In this document: positions 24,483 through 33,715 of the stretch, piece after piece
Layout of the letters: each line of letters opens with the position of its first letter
How positions within the stretch are numbered: the stretch's first letter is position 1
Assembly (NCBI RefSeq): GCF_000316575.1
Contig: NC_019682.1
Location: forward strand, 6,559,501 to 6,623,500
Direction: 5' to 3'
Source of the DNA: Calothrix sp. PCC 7507
GTDB taxonomy: Bacteria; Cyanobacteriota; Cyanobacteriia; Cyanobacteriales; Nostocaceae
Length of the DNA: 64,000 nt
The notes under the pieces: model-generated
The model's input: the letters and a program-made list of their open reading frames with translations, nothing else
Database searches by the model: none
What the model was told of the DNA's origin: nothing
Program-made: the position numbers and the translations under genes

Positions 24483-25625
24483 ATGAAAATTTCATTACTC
24501 TGTGCATTAACTATTTTTTCCGTATTAGGAATATCTCACCAAGCCAAAGCATATAATGCGGAAGCTTGTCTGAAAAACCCGATGGCTAACAAACCTCAAA
24601 CGATTAACTTACTCCAGCCTATCGACCAAAAAATAGTAGATTGTATTCCTCGATTAGATTCAATTGCTAGTCAATGGCAATCTCAATCACGTAGTATTGC
24701 TTCCAAAGTCAATCGGTTCACAATTGGCAATCAGGGTAACACCAGCCTGGAAAAGCTTGAATACAATGTGGTAGGTAATACTATCTATCTTGTTGCAAAG
24801 ATACGACCTAAACACACTTGGAGCGTAACAATTCCTGCTACAAGAATGCACGTCCCTGTGACCAAGTATAGAGAAGTAAGCTATTGCGTTACTAAGATTA
24901 TGGGAACATGTATTGGCTTTGAGACTAAGAAAATGCCATATGTAGTCATGGAATTACAAACAGTTACACCAGCAAGCACTGTATCGAAGACTGCATCAGT
25001 TACTTGTAATTATGAATATACATTCAACTTGTCAACTAAAGAACGAAAACCTGGTTTTAAATGTGGTCAAGGTTGGACGGGTAATATTAAGCTGGATGCT
25101 AGTGCAATTACCTCAATTTTAAATGGAGAAATACCTGGCTTAGGCAGTTTAATAAGTAACGTTGACATGACGCCACCTTTACTTAAGGATGTCACTCGTG
25201 ATGAGTATACTACAACTAGAGATAACATAATTGCTCAGAATCCCAACTCAATAGTTTACTTTGCTTCCGAGTCCTTTGTGAATTGGGCATCAGTAAAAAC
25301 CCAAGCAGCCAACGTAATTTTGACTGCCCTTTCTGGTGGAGGATATAGTGCAGAGTTTCTTCGCGAACTTGAAGAAAAATTAAGAACTGAGCTTATGTAT
25401 ATGAGCAATTTCGCCTCTCAGACTGCAATCAATCTAAGCACTAAGCAAATACTCTCAATGATCCAAGAAAGGAAAATACTCAATCTGGATCGTTATACAT
25501 TTTCTGTAAAGGTAGTAGATACGCCACAAGTGCAGCAGAAATGTGTAGTTAATCGTAGTGAGTGTACTCCTCCAGTCAAGTTGTCGCGTTTAGGTTTTGC
25601 TATCATTGCAACACCGAGTAAGTAA
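24483..25625 (+). CDS. secreted hypothetical protein, cysteine-containing
   Basis: Starting at ATG 24483 behind a GAGGAT ribosome site, the 380-residue precursor has a signal peptide ending SHQAKA (about residue 23). The mature part has paired cysteines (SYCVTKIMGTC, VTCNYEY.., FKCGQGW, QKCVVNRSEC) likely to form disulphides. The middle is strand-rich, and a helical segment lies near 270-320 (FLRELEEKLRTELMYMSNF). No family is recognised. It is a periplasmic or exported protein by inference. Confidence 0.7.
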   Translation: MKISLLCALTIFSVLGISHQAKAYNAEACLKNPMANKPQTINLLQPIDQKIVDCIPRLDSIASQWQSQSRSIASKVNRFTIGNQGNTSLEKLEYNVVGNTIYLVAKIRPKHTWSVTIPATRMHVPVTKYREVSYCVTKIMGTCIGFETKKMPYVVMELQTVTPASTVSKTASVTCNYEYTFNLSTKERKPGFKCGQGWTGNIKLDASAITSILNGEIPGLGSLISNVDMTPPLLKDVTRDEYTTTRDNIIAQNPNSIVYFASESFVNWASVKTQAANVILTALSGGGYSAEFLRELEEKLRTELMYMSNFASQTAINLSTKQILSMIQERKILNLDRYTFSVKVVDTPQVQQKCVVNRSECTPPVKLSRLGFAIIATPSK

Positions 25626-25901
25626 TAAGGGCAGATGTAGCGGTGCAGTGTAGAAGTTGAATGTTAAATAAATCCTTACAAGGCCAAGCGGTAACTTCTT
25701 CCCCATACCCCTAATTCTCATGCCCAAAAACTCCATCCCCTTGTGGCGTGGAGTTTTTCATTGTGATTGAATTGGTCAAGAGTATTCCAAAATCCACACA
25801 GGTAGACTTTGTACCTCTAGCCCTACTCTTGGTGAGTGAGAGCTTTCGCAGTACCATATAAGCAAGCGCGAAGCTATCTCTCCACAGATGGATGTACGAG
25901 G

Positions 25902-26747
25902 ATGTTTTTACGTCAAACCCTATCAAAACCTGATATCCAACTGTCTTACTTGGAGTGGCATCAAGGTCAAGAACCCTTGCTGTTATTACACGGCTTAGGC
26001 GACCATGCCCTTGTCTGGTCTAGCCTGGCGGCATACTTGGCCGTTGATTACCACATCGTCGCCCCAGATATGCGCGGTCACGGTGAAAGCAGCAAGCCAG
26101 AATGGGATTATAGTTTTGAGAGTGCGATCGCTGATTTAGAAACACTCATGGATCATCTAGGATGGTCTAGCGCTCACATTGTCAGTCACTCTTGGACAGG
26201 TAAATTAGCCGCCATCTGGGCAAAACAAAGCCCCGAACGTCTCCGCAGTGTCATTCTAGTTGATCCCATCTTCATCTGGAAAATGCCCAGTTTCCTGAAA
26301 GTGACATTTCCGCTTTTGTATCGCGTCTTGCCTTTTCTCAAAAGCATGGGGCCTTTTGCCAGTTATGAACAAGCCGAACAACAAGCGCGTCAGTTAAGCC
26401 AATATCAAGGATGGACGCCCTTACATCAGCAAGTCTTCCAAGCCGGAATTGAGCAAAAACCTGATGGTAGTTGGGGTAGCAAATTTACAATAGCCGCCCG
26501 TGATGGAATTTTTGCCGACGTGATGCGGGTTCCCGGCTTGACAACCCCTATTGAAATTCCTACCCTCTTCATCCAGCCAGAAAAAGGTGTCAACCGCCAA
26601 GAATGGCAACTCAAACCCTACAAAACCTATCTCAAAAACTTAAGCATCTGCCAAGTCCCCGGCAATCATTGGCCATTTTTGACCCAACCAGAGGCATTTA
26701 ACCAGACTGTCAAAGCCTTCCTAAAACAGCACAGTCAAAAAAAGTAA
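25902..26747 (+). CDS. alpha/beta hydrolase with an atypical catalytic set
   Basis: Starting at ATG 25902 (ACGAGG upstream), the 281-residue protein has the fold's HGLGDH oxyanion loop (about residue 32), DMRGHGES (about 58), a nucleophile elbow SHSWTG in place of GxSxG (about 98), and GNHWPF with the catalytic His near 262. The strand where the acidic residue normally sits reads LFIQPEKGVNR, with Gly at the usual Asp position. Substrate is unknown. The kinase gene follows 48 bp downstream, separated by a heptamer array. Confidence 0.8.
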   Translation: MFLRQTLSKPDIQLSYLEWHQGQEPLLLLHGLGDHALVWSSLAAYLAVDYHIVAPDMRGHGESSKPEWDYSFESAIADLETLMDHLGWSSAHIVSHSWTGKLAAIWAKQSPERLRSVILVDPIFIWKMPSFLKVTFPLLYRVLPFLKSMGPFASYEQAEQQARQLSQYQGWTPLHQQVFQAGIEQKPDGSWGSKFTIAARDGIFADVMRVPGLTTPIEIPTLFIQPEKGVNRQEWQLKPYKTYLKNLSICQVPGNHWPFLTQPEAFNQTVKAFLKQHSQKK

Positions 26748-26768
26748 AAAGAAATTTGCTCTTTTTAT

Positions 26769-26789
26769 TTTTTACTTTTTACTTTTTAC
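26769..26789. repeat. heptamer array TTTTTAC x3
   Basis: Three exact copies end 6 nt before the ATG of the kinase gene at 26796 and occupy the place of a ribosome site. Confidence 0.8.
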
Positions 26790-26795
26790 TTAGCT

Positions 26796-28457
26796 ATGAG
26801 TATTTGTATTAATCCCGTTTGTCCTCAACCCAACCAATCGGATCAGGATGAAAACCGCTTTTGTCAAAGTTGTGGTTCTCAGTTGGAATTGCAAGGGCGT
26901 TATCGGGTGATGCGCTTATTAAGTGAAAATACTGGTTTTAGTAAAGTCTATGAGGTATACGAAAAAGACACGCCAAAAATCCTCAAGGTACTCAAAGAGG
27001 ATTTATCAGAGGATGCTAAAGCCGTAGAACTATTTCAGCAAGAGGTAGCCGTACTCGCACAACTAAAACATCCTGGCATTCCTCAAGTAGATGGCTACTT
27101 TCAATATCAAACCAGAAATGGTTTGGTATTGCACTGCATTGTTATGGAAAAAATCGACGGGCTTAACTTAGAACAATGGTTACAGCAACAAGAGTATAAA
27201 CCAATCTCCCAAGTGCAAGCTATAGCCTGGTTAAGACAGTTAGTAGAAATTTTGGATTTATTGCATAGTCAGCAATACCTCCATCGTGATATTAAGCCAT
27301 CTAATATTATGGTTAGATCCCCTCTAGTTCAAGAAGATGGGGAGAATTTGGTGTTAATTGACTTTGGCACTGCTGGTGAAATAACCAGTGGGACAACACC
27401 AATTATGTCATCTGGCTATAGTGCAGTAGAACAAATGAGTGGTGAAGCCGTGCCGCAATCAGATTTTTATGCTTTGGGACGCACCTTTGTATTTTTACTG
27501 ACAGGACGGCATCCTTTGGATATGTGTGATATCCAACAAAATGTTTTGCATTGGCGGAATCATGCCACTCATATCTCACCTTTGCTATTAGATTTAATCG
27601 ACTGGTTAATGGCATCAGAAATCGATAACCGTCCTGCCAATGCCCAGGAAATTTTACAACATCTAGCGGAAATTACACAACAGCCAACAGCGAATACTGG
27701 AGAGTTACCCCCACCAATTAATCAAACTTTATTGCCTCAAAAGAAGCCGCGAAAAAAACTGCCGTTACTGGCATTATTGGCAGCGCTAATTGTATCATTA
27801 GGATTAATTATATTAGCGGCTTTCGCTATGCGATCGCTAAAATTTATTCCCACTATAAATTATGGACAATCACCAGCAAGAAAAGGCAAGGTTGATTATT
27901 TTTCCTATATAGAAGGTAAGGATAGCAAAGGTAAAATTGCCGAATTTAACATCGCAGTTTTATCAGTAGAATATAAATGGCTTCCAGGCAGTAATTTTCA
28001 AATTAAATATAACGATAAAGTTATTAGTCTTGACTTATTAAAGTTGAATTTAGAACAAGAAGGCATACAGAAGATCATGGAAGAACCCAGTGAGATTATT
28101 TCTGTAGGTACTGCTTCTTGTGAAGGTAAAATAGCATTTGAACAACGCCGCGCTTTAGAACGCTCTAGACAAGTCAAAAAATTAGCAAAAAAGTTATTTA
28201 ATAATACATCCAGTGTCAAAAATTATCGTTTATTAAATCTTGGGAGATTTCAGCGGAGTGATTGTCAATCAAACCAAGATTCCACAGCATATCAAAGAAG
28301 TATTATGATTATTGGCGTGAGAAAAAAATCAGCTGGTGTGATTCTCGATGAAGCCTTAAGAGATAGGTTAGAGAAAAAGCCTTTTGCTGATTTTAAATTA
28401 GAAGATTATTCTTTGGGTTCAGTAGAGAAATTTAAGACCATAACCAGTAATTTGTAG
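26796..28457 (+). CDS. membrane Ser/Thr protein kinase with N-terminal zinc-ribbon cysteines
   Basis: The 553-residue protein begins with a four-cysteine motif (C4, C9, C23, C26; FCQSCGSQL) typical of cyanobacterial Hanks-type kinases. The kinase domain (about residues 35-290) has the VLKVLKED lysine region, catalytic LHRDIKPSNIM (about 166), DFGTAGE (about 190) and APE-like SGYSAVEQ. One membrane span (about 325-345) precedes an extracytoplasmic or periplasmic domain (about 360-553) with a single pair of cysteines. It could sense an envelope signal and phosphorylate cytoplasmic targets; none are known here. Confidence 0.9.
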   Translation: MSICINPVCPQPNQSDQDENRFCQSCGSQLELQGRYRVMRLLSENTGFSKVYEVYEKDTPKILKVLKEDLSEDAKAVELFQQEVAVLAQLKHPGIPQVDGYFQYQTRNGLVLHCIVMEKIDGLNLEQWLQQQEYKPISQVQAIAWLRQLVEILDLLHSQQYLHRDIKPSNIMVRSPLVQEDGENLVLIDFGTAGEITSGTTPIMSSGYSAVEQMSGEAVPQSDFYALGRTFVFLLTGRHPLDMCDIQQNVLHWRNHATHISPLLLDLIDWLMASEIDNRPANAQEILQHLAEITQQPTANTGELPPPINQTLLPQKKPRKKLPLLALLAALIVSLGLIILAAFAMRSLKFIPTINYGQSPARKGKVDYFSYIEGKDSKGKIAEFNIAVLSVEYKWLPGSNFQIKYNDKVISLDLLKLNLEQEGIQKIMEEPSEIISVGTASCEGKIAFEQRRALERSRQVKKLAKKLFNNTSSVKNYRLLNLGRFQRSDCQSNQDSTAYQRSIMIIGVRKKSAGVILDEALRDRLEKKPFADFKLEDYSLGSVEKFKTITSNL

Positions 28458-28523
28458 ATCAGGCAAGATGAGTGCGATCGCCCCTTTAGCAATTAAACTA
28501 CTAAAGTGGTCATCTACTCTCCT

Positions 28524-29393
28524 ATGGCTAAAGCAGCAGATATTAGCACCAAGCGATTAATCAGCCTTGCCCCCGAAAACTGGGTAAAATGGGTAACGCA
28601 AATTCCCGACATTGTCACCGGAGAAATCATCAACTCCGAATTCCAATGGATTAGCCGGGAAAGCGATGTATTAGTCAAAGCCGTCAGTCCCCAGTATGGC
28701 GAATTTCTAGTACTCAACGAGTTACAATTACGCTATAAGCCGGAAATGCCTAAACGAATGCGGGCATACACCGCATTGGCAGAAGAAAAGTTCAATCTGC
28801 CTATCTATCCCGTATTGATTAACATCCTCAAAGAAAGTGATGTGGCAATTCCCACACGCTATGAATCAGCATTTGCAGATTTACAGGCGCGTCAAGACTA
28901 CCGCGTTATCAATCTTTGGGAAGTCGATGTCGAAATAGCATTTACCCAACCTGTTCCCTCGTTGCTTCCCTTTGTGCCTATCCTTAAGGGTGGCGCGGAA
29001 GCATCGACAGTACAAAGGGCATTGCAAATGCTCCGCGCCGATGAGCAATTGAGCCAGTTAGAAACCGTTATGGCTTTTTTTGCTACTTTCGTATTAGACA
29101 GTGCTTTAGTCAAGCAAATCATGAGGTGGGATATGGCAATATTAAGCGAGTCTCCTTGGTATCAGCAAATTTTGAGAGAGGGCGAACAAAAGGGGGAAAA
29201 AAGAGGCATATTGTCAGGTATTGAACAGGCGCTAGAAGTAAAATTTGGCACTGAGGGATTGCAAATGATGTCAGAAATCTCTCAAATTGCCGATTTGGAG
29301 CAATTAAAGGCGATTCAACGAGGTGTTCTGACACTTAATACTGTAGAAGAATTGCAGGAACTCTTCCAGAGCATTCAAACTGCCTCAAGTTAG
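28524..29393 (+). CDS. Rpn-family / DUF4351-like putative nuclease protein
   Basis: From ATG 28524 (a GTG at 28506 is possible), the 289-residue product opens with KAADISTKRLISLAPENWVK. It carries SRESDVLVKA, then FLVLNELQLRYKPEMPKRMR, the acidic and Q/K positions of a PD-(D/E)XK nuclease of the Rpn type. A helical tail with ILREGEQKGEKRGI and repeated E/Q helices ends the protein. Proteins of this type are very abundant in cyanobacteria. Rpn proteins of E. coli promote recombination; no function is shown for this branch. Confidence 0.8.
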   Translation: MAKAADISTKRLISLAPENWVKWVTQIPDIVTGEIINSEFQWISRESDVLVKAVSPQYGEFLVLNELQLRYKPEMPKRMRAYTALAEEKFNLPIYPVLINILKESDVAIPTRYESAFADLQARQDYRVINLWEVDVEIAFTQPVPSLLPFVPILKGGAEASTVQRALQMLRADEQLSQLETVMAFFATFVLDSALVKQIMRWDMAILSESPWYQQILREGEQKGEKRGILSGIEQALEVKFGTEGLQMMSEISQIADLEQLKAIQRGVLTLNTVEELQELFQSIQTASS

Positions 29394-29519
29394 CCAAATC
29401 ATGGAGCGTGAAAAGATTTAAATTGAAATTTTGAATTACTCACCAAGCCCTTCTTCTGTGGAGAGGCTGCGCCAATTAACAGGCAATAGGGTTAATTATA
29501 GGGATTTGCCTATTGCCTT

Positions 29520-29660
29520 TTAACAGTGAACAGTGAACAGTAAACAGTTATCAATTAAATACGAAGAGTCTAAATCCCCCACCAACTGATGGAAGACGTT
29601 AGGGCGGGTTTAAACCTACGCCTATACGCCTATACGCCTGATAACTGATAACTGATAACA
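29520..29660. repeat. clustered short repeats (GTGAACA, GCCTATAC, TGATAAC)
   Basis: Arrays of AACAGTGAACAGTGAACAG near 29522, CGCCTATACGCCTATACGCC near 29620, and CTGATAACTGATAAC near 29638 lie between convergent genes. The flanks are inverted (CAGTTATCA and TGATAACAG), so a hairpin serving both 3' ends is possible. No gene is seen. Confidence 0.7.
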
Positions 29661-29663
29661 GTT

Positions 29664-30452
29664 TTAAGCTCCCATCCCAGAATAGCGCTTCAATCCTACA
29701 CGCCACAACCAGCGATTTACACCTAAAAACAGCAATATCCACCCCAACATTGACCAAAATCCCCGCCCTAAATCTACAGGTAGTCCCACCAAAATGCTGA
29801 CAGGAAAATCAACTAAATAGGGAAAGGGTGTCAACATAACTATTTCCCTCACAGATTCGGGAAATACCTCTAAAGGTGCAATCAATCCAGATAAAAATAA
29901 ATAAAACAACATCCAAAGATTTTCCAAAGCACTAGCCCGTTCTGTCCAAAAGGCTAACATAGCAAAAGTATACTGAATAATAAATCGCAAAATAAAAGCC
30001 ATTGATACTGCCAATATAAACAAGAAAAAATTCCCTAATTTCGGCAACCAAAAAGCTTGGGGATAAAGAATAAAAAATAGTACAACTAATATCAGCGCAA
30101 ACTGTATCCGAGCAAATCTGTCAGCCACATGGGATGCAACATGATGCCATACAGGATCAAGTGGTTGTAATAATCTTGGTGAAAGCTTACCTTCTACTAT
30201 CTCTCTTTCAAAATCCCAAATTACCCAAACAGCGGTAAATTGCCTAACAAGAAACACTGCCAGAAAATAACGGGCAAAATCTACAGGTGTCAAACCGAAG
30301 TTTCCACCTTGCGCCGCCTGCATCCAGACACCCATAAAGATAATAGGTATAGAACCAGACAAAACCCATAAAATCATTTCTGCTCTATATTCCAGCGTAT
30401 AGGCGTAGTACACCGAAAGCAAAGTTAAGGCTTTTCTGATAATCTGCTTCAT
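29664..30452 (-). CDS. ABC-2 type transporter permease (DUF990-like)
   Basis: The 262-residue protein has six hydrophobic spans and the cyanobacterial ABC-2 permease pattern: an N-terminal YRAEMILWVLSGSIPIIFMG span, a DFARYFLAVFLVRQFTAVW segment, IVEGKLSPRLLQPLDP in a cytoplasmic loop, and SGLIAPLEVFP before the last spans. It lies 148 bp from the ATPase gene at 30601 on the same strand, so they probably form one exporter. A second permease is commonly adjacent in this family but is not in this window. Confidence 0.85.
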   Translation of the reverse strand: MKQIIRKALTLLSVYYAYTLEYRAEMILWVLSGSIPIIFMGVWMQAAQGGNFGLTPVDFARYFLAVFLVRQFTAVWVIWDFEREIVEGKLSPRLLQPLDPVWHHVASHVADRFARIQFALILVVLFFILYPQAFWLPKLGNFFLFILAVSMAFILRFIIQYTFAMLAFWTERASALENLWMLFYLFLSGLIAPLEVFPESVREIVMLTPFPYLVDFPVSILVGLPVDLGRGFWSMLGWILLFLGVNRWLWRVGLKRYSGMGA

Positions 30453-30600
30453 TAAATCTCTTGCATCAGTTCGTTTAAATTACGTAGGGTGGGCAGTAAC
30501 CACCAAAACCAGGACTACAGATAATTAAAATTTTTCGGTAATCATTATACGATTACTGTATATTCTCTTGGGTAACTCAAAATTTAGCACTCAGCACTCA

Positions 30601-31581
30601 CTAGACAACCCCTGCCTGAAAAACCTTTCCAATCACCTCTTCTACAGGCGGCTCGGTGACTTTTAAATCAATTACTTCTAAATCCGCCAAAATCTGAGAA
30701 ACTGTGCGTGTCAGCGCTTCTTGCGGCACTAAAAAACGCACTGTCCGCCCTTCTAATAGTTGCACATCACCGTAGGACAGAAGTTTTTCTTTGGGCAAAC
30801 ATTGGGCTAACTCCACATGAATTTCTCGGTAAGGTGCGAAGCGTTCCAACAGTCCATCTAAGCTGCCATCGTACATCAGCTTTCCCTGGTGAATCAACAG
30901 CACCCTTTGACATAAAGCTGTGATATCAGCCATGTAATGGCTAGTCAATAGCACTGTCGCCTGATAACGCTGATTGTAATCGCGCAGAAAATCGCGTACT
31001 CCCACTTGAGCATTCACATCTAATCCTAAAGTCGGTTCATCAAGAAACAAAACTTGGGGACGGTGTAAAAGTGCTGCTAAAAGTTCTGCCTTCATCCGCT
31101 CACCCAAAGACAGTTTTCGCACTGGTTGGGTAAGTTTACCTTCTAATGCCAGCATTTCAGTTAATTCTCCTACTCGTCGCTGAAATTCTTTATCAGAAAT
31201 GTTGTAGACAGCGGCGTTAATTTTCAAAGAATCTAAGGCTGGTAAGTCCCAAATCATTTGCTGTTTTTGCCCCATCACCAAGGTGATTTTTTGCAGAAAT
31301 GCCTCTTGGCGACGAAACGGTATTTGTCCAGCTACTTTAACTTTACCGCTAGAAGGATGAATCAGTCCAGTGAGCATTTTCAGTGTAGTGGTTTTGCCGG
31401 CACCATTAGGCCCCAAAAACCCTACAATTTCACCTGAAGCAATTTCAAAGGAGACATCTTGAACTGCTTTAATTGAACGGTAAGTGCGGCGAAAAAAGTG
31501 GGTAATTGTCCCTTTAATACCCGGTTCTTTTATAGCCACCGGATAAAATTTGCTCAGGTTCTCCGCCACAATTATCGACAT
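30601..31581 (-). CDS. ABC-2 type transporter ATP-binding protein
   Basis: The 326-residue ATPase has Walker A GFLGPNGAGKTTTLK (about residue 54), a Q-loop in LVMGQKQQMIWDLP, signature KLSLGERMKAELLAA (about 157) and Walker B VLFLDEPTLGLD (about 178). An extra C-terminal domain (about 245-326) is as in NatA-type ATPases. It should energise the permease at 29664. Likely exported substrates (polysaccharide, lipid or drug) cannot be inferred. Confidence 0.9.
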   Translation of the reverse strand: MSIIVAENLSKFYPVAIKEPGIKGTITHFFRRTYRSIKAVQDVSFEIASGEIVGFLGPNGAGKTTTLKMLTGLIHPSSGKVKVAGQIPFRRQEAFLQKITLVMGQKQQMIWDLPALDSLKINAAVYNISDKEFQRRVGELTEMLALEGKLTQPVRKLSLGERMKAELLAALLHRPQVLFLDEPTLGLDVNAQVGVRDFLRDYNQRYQATVLLTSHYMADITALCQRVLLIHQGKLMYDGSLDGLLERFAPYREIHVELAQCLPKEKLLSYGDVQLLEGRTVRFLVPQEALTRTVSQILADLEVIDLKVTEPPVEEVIGKVFQAGVV

Positions 31582-31677
31582 AAGATGCTTTCAATTAAAA
31601 TTATAGATAATCATGACATTAACACAGATAAATTATCTGTGCTTATCTCATGTTTATCTGTGGTTTAAAATTAATTA

Positions 31678-31804
31678 TATAGGACTAGTGTTTGATTTTT
31701 GAAATACAAGTAGGGTGGGCATTGCCCACCGTATCATAATGTTGGTGGGCAATGCCCACCCTACAAATACTGAGATTTTTTCAATAATCAGATCGGATTG
31801 TTAT
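31678..31804. mobile_element. TATAGGA-family inverted-repeat element, copy A
   Basis: The left end reads TATAGGACTAGTGTTTGATT then TTTGAAA. The right end, more diverged, is TTTTTTCAATAATCAGATCG then GATTGTTAT. The interior is a GTAGGGTGGGCATTGCCCAC palindrome pair. It lies between the ABC ATPase gene and the UbiB-family gene. Confidence 0.65.
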
Positions 31805-31836
31805 GGACTCTTAGGCCCATGATCAAAATAGACATT

Positions 31837-33483
31837 TTATTTCAAACGTCCAGAGCGTAAAATACTAATAATTAACCACAACCCCAATAGACTAGCGGCG
31901 GCAAAAAGAATACTACTGATAAAAGATAGTTGAGTAGTTTGTGCATTATTAGAAATAATTGCTGCACCCATAATCAGTGAACCCACCAAGATGCTGAAAG
32001 ATAGGCGGTTGGCGGCATCGTCCATAGTGCGCCGCACGCCATCTAAACCATGTAGTGATAAATTCCACTGTAGGGTTTCTGAGGTGACTCGGTCTAATAA
32101 TAGTTCAATTTGACGGGGAGATTGGAGTGAGAGACTTTTGATATCTAGTGCTGTTCTTAAGAGCGATCGCACAGGATTATCTCCTAAAAGCTGGCGACGA
32201 AACAAGTCTGTGATTAATGGCTTGATTTCATCGAACAAATTCACCTCTGGGTTAAATGTCCGCGCCACCCCCTCTAAGTTAGCCAAGGTTTTGGCATATA
32301 AGCCCATGTTGCCAGGTAAGCGAATTTTATTGTTGCGGGCGACTTGTAAAATTTCGTAAATTATCTGACTAAAATTAATCTCAGTCAGGTTGACATTATA
32401 ATACTTCCGTAGCATCCGTTCATAATCATTTTCCAACCGAGATAAAATTACTGGTTGATTAGAATCCGCAAGCTGTAACGTTAACTGGGCACATCGTCCC
32501 GCATCTAAATCAACGATCGCCAACAACATTTCTGTTAATATCTGCTGGGTACGGGGATCAAGTCTTCCCACCATGCCACAGTCTAAGAGTGCAACCCGTC
32601 CATCATGAAGATAAAATAAATTCCCCGGATGAGGATCAGCGTGAAAAAACCCATCTATATATAGTTGTTGAAAAAATGCCCGAAATAGCAAAGTGGTAAT
32701 GGCATTACGTTCTATAACATTATCTTGACTGCCGTTTTGATGGCTCAACTTTGCCGACAAAATGGGCACACCGTCTAGCCATTCCATCACCATTAATTTT
32801 TCAGTAGTCAAATCCCAGTTGATTTGAGCAACGACAATTTGTTGCGGATCAAACCAGCGACTAGTGGATAAGTTGCGCCGTAGCTGGTCTGTAAAACCTG
32901 CTTCTAGGGTAAAATCTAATTCAGCCTCTAGAGCTTTGGTGAATTCTTGAGCGATCGCTTTAATTTCATAAGTCTGCCCAAAATCAGTCCGCGCCACTAA
33001 ATCAGCAATCCCTTGAATTAAAGCAATATCTTGAGCAATTGTAATATCAATCCCCGGACGTTGTACCTTCAGCGCTACCTCTTGACCGTTAATTAATGTA
33101 GCGCGATGCGTCTGAGCAATTGATCCCGCTGCTACCGGAACGTGATTAATGGTGGTGAAGGTTTCTTCTAGAGGTCTTTTTAGCTGTTTGCGGATGACTA
33201 CTTCTATTTCTGCCCAGGGAACTTGTGGTACTTCATCTTGGAGAGTTGACAGTTCCTCAATGTAGGCGGCGCTGAGTAAATCTGGACGGGTAGAGAGTAG
33301 CTGACCAAGTTTCACATAAACTGGCCCCAAATCCACCAAAATATTTTTTAAAACTGCAGGTGTAGGTAATTGCGGTTCATCAGCTTTACCACCAGTCAGC
33401 AGCCTTCGCATATAGTCCCAGCCATTGCGGAGGACTACTTCGATAATTTCTCGTTGACGGGGAACTGTTTGGGTGAGGAACAT
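31837..33483 (-). CDS. UbiB/AarF/ABC1-family atypical kinase
   Basis: The 548-residue protein shows the family's VKLGQLLSTRPDLL (KxGQ, about residues 57-70), VALKVQRPGI (about 133), GFFHADPHPGNLFYL (about 278) and LLDCGMVGR (about 297) motifs. Two hydrophobic segments at the C-terminus (about 497-545) anchor it to membrane. Cyanobacterial ABC1K proteins affect prenylquinone metabolism; the particular role of this paralogue is unknown. Its start codon is preceded, within 7 nt, by an 11-unit heptamer array instead of a ribosome site. Confidence 0.88.
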   Translation of the reverse strand: MFLTQTVPRQREIIEVVLRNGWDYMRRLLTGGKADEPQLPTPAVLKNILVDLGPVYVKLGQLLSTRPDLLSAAYIEELSTLQDEVPQVPWAEIEVVIRKQLKRPLEETFTTINHVPVAAGSIAQTHRATLINGQEVALKVQRPGIDITIAQDIALIQGIADLVARTDFGQTYEIKAIAQEFTKALEAELDFTLEAGFTDQLRRNLSTSRWFDPQQIVVAQINWDLTTEKLMVMEWLDGVPILSAKLSHQNGSQDNVIERNAITTLLFRAFFQQLYIDGFFHADPHPGNLFYLHDGRVALLDCGMVGRLDPRTQQILTEMLLAIVDLDAGRCAQLTLQLADSNQPVILSRLENDYERMLRKYYNVNLTEINFSQIIYEILQVARNNKIRLPGNMGLYAKTLANLEGVARTFNPEVNLFDEIKPLITDLFRRQLLGDNPVRSLLRTALDIKSLSLQSPRQIELLLDRVTSETLQWNLSLHGLDGVRRTMDDAANRLSFSILVGSLIMGAAIISNNAQTTQLSFISSILFAAASLLGLWLIISILRSGRLK

Positions 33484-33489
33484 TATGAT

Positions 33490-33566
33490 TGGGGACTGGG
33501 GAATGGGGAATGGGGAATGGGGAATGGGGACTGGGGACTGGGGACTGGGGACTGGAGACTGGGGAA
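33490..33566. repeat. heptamer array TGGGGAC/TGGGGAA, 11 units
   Basis: Eleven uninterrupted 7-bp units directly upstream of the minus-strand UbiB-family start (33483). Next to it (about 33593-33650) lies a CTCCCTGCTCCC-type dispersed repeat also found at 15285-15345 and inside the methyltransferase gene at 18721-18813. Confidence 0.92.
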
Positions 33567-33715
33567 TTGGTTATTATTTATCCGTCTCATCTCCCTGCTC
33601 CCATTCGGCTACGCTCACGGCAAGCCTGCCCCCTGCCCCCCTGCCTCTTCACTCTGCGACATTCAAGTTATAATGGGAGAATAGACTTTTCAGCCTCTGC
33701 CAAGGGTTTTAACTT

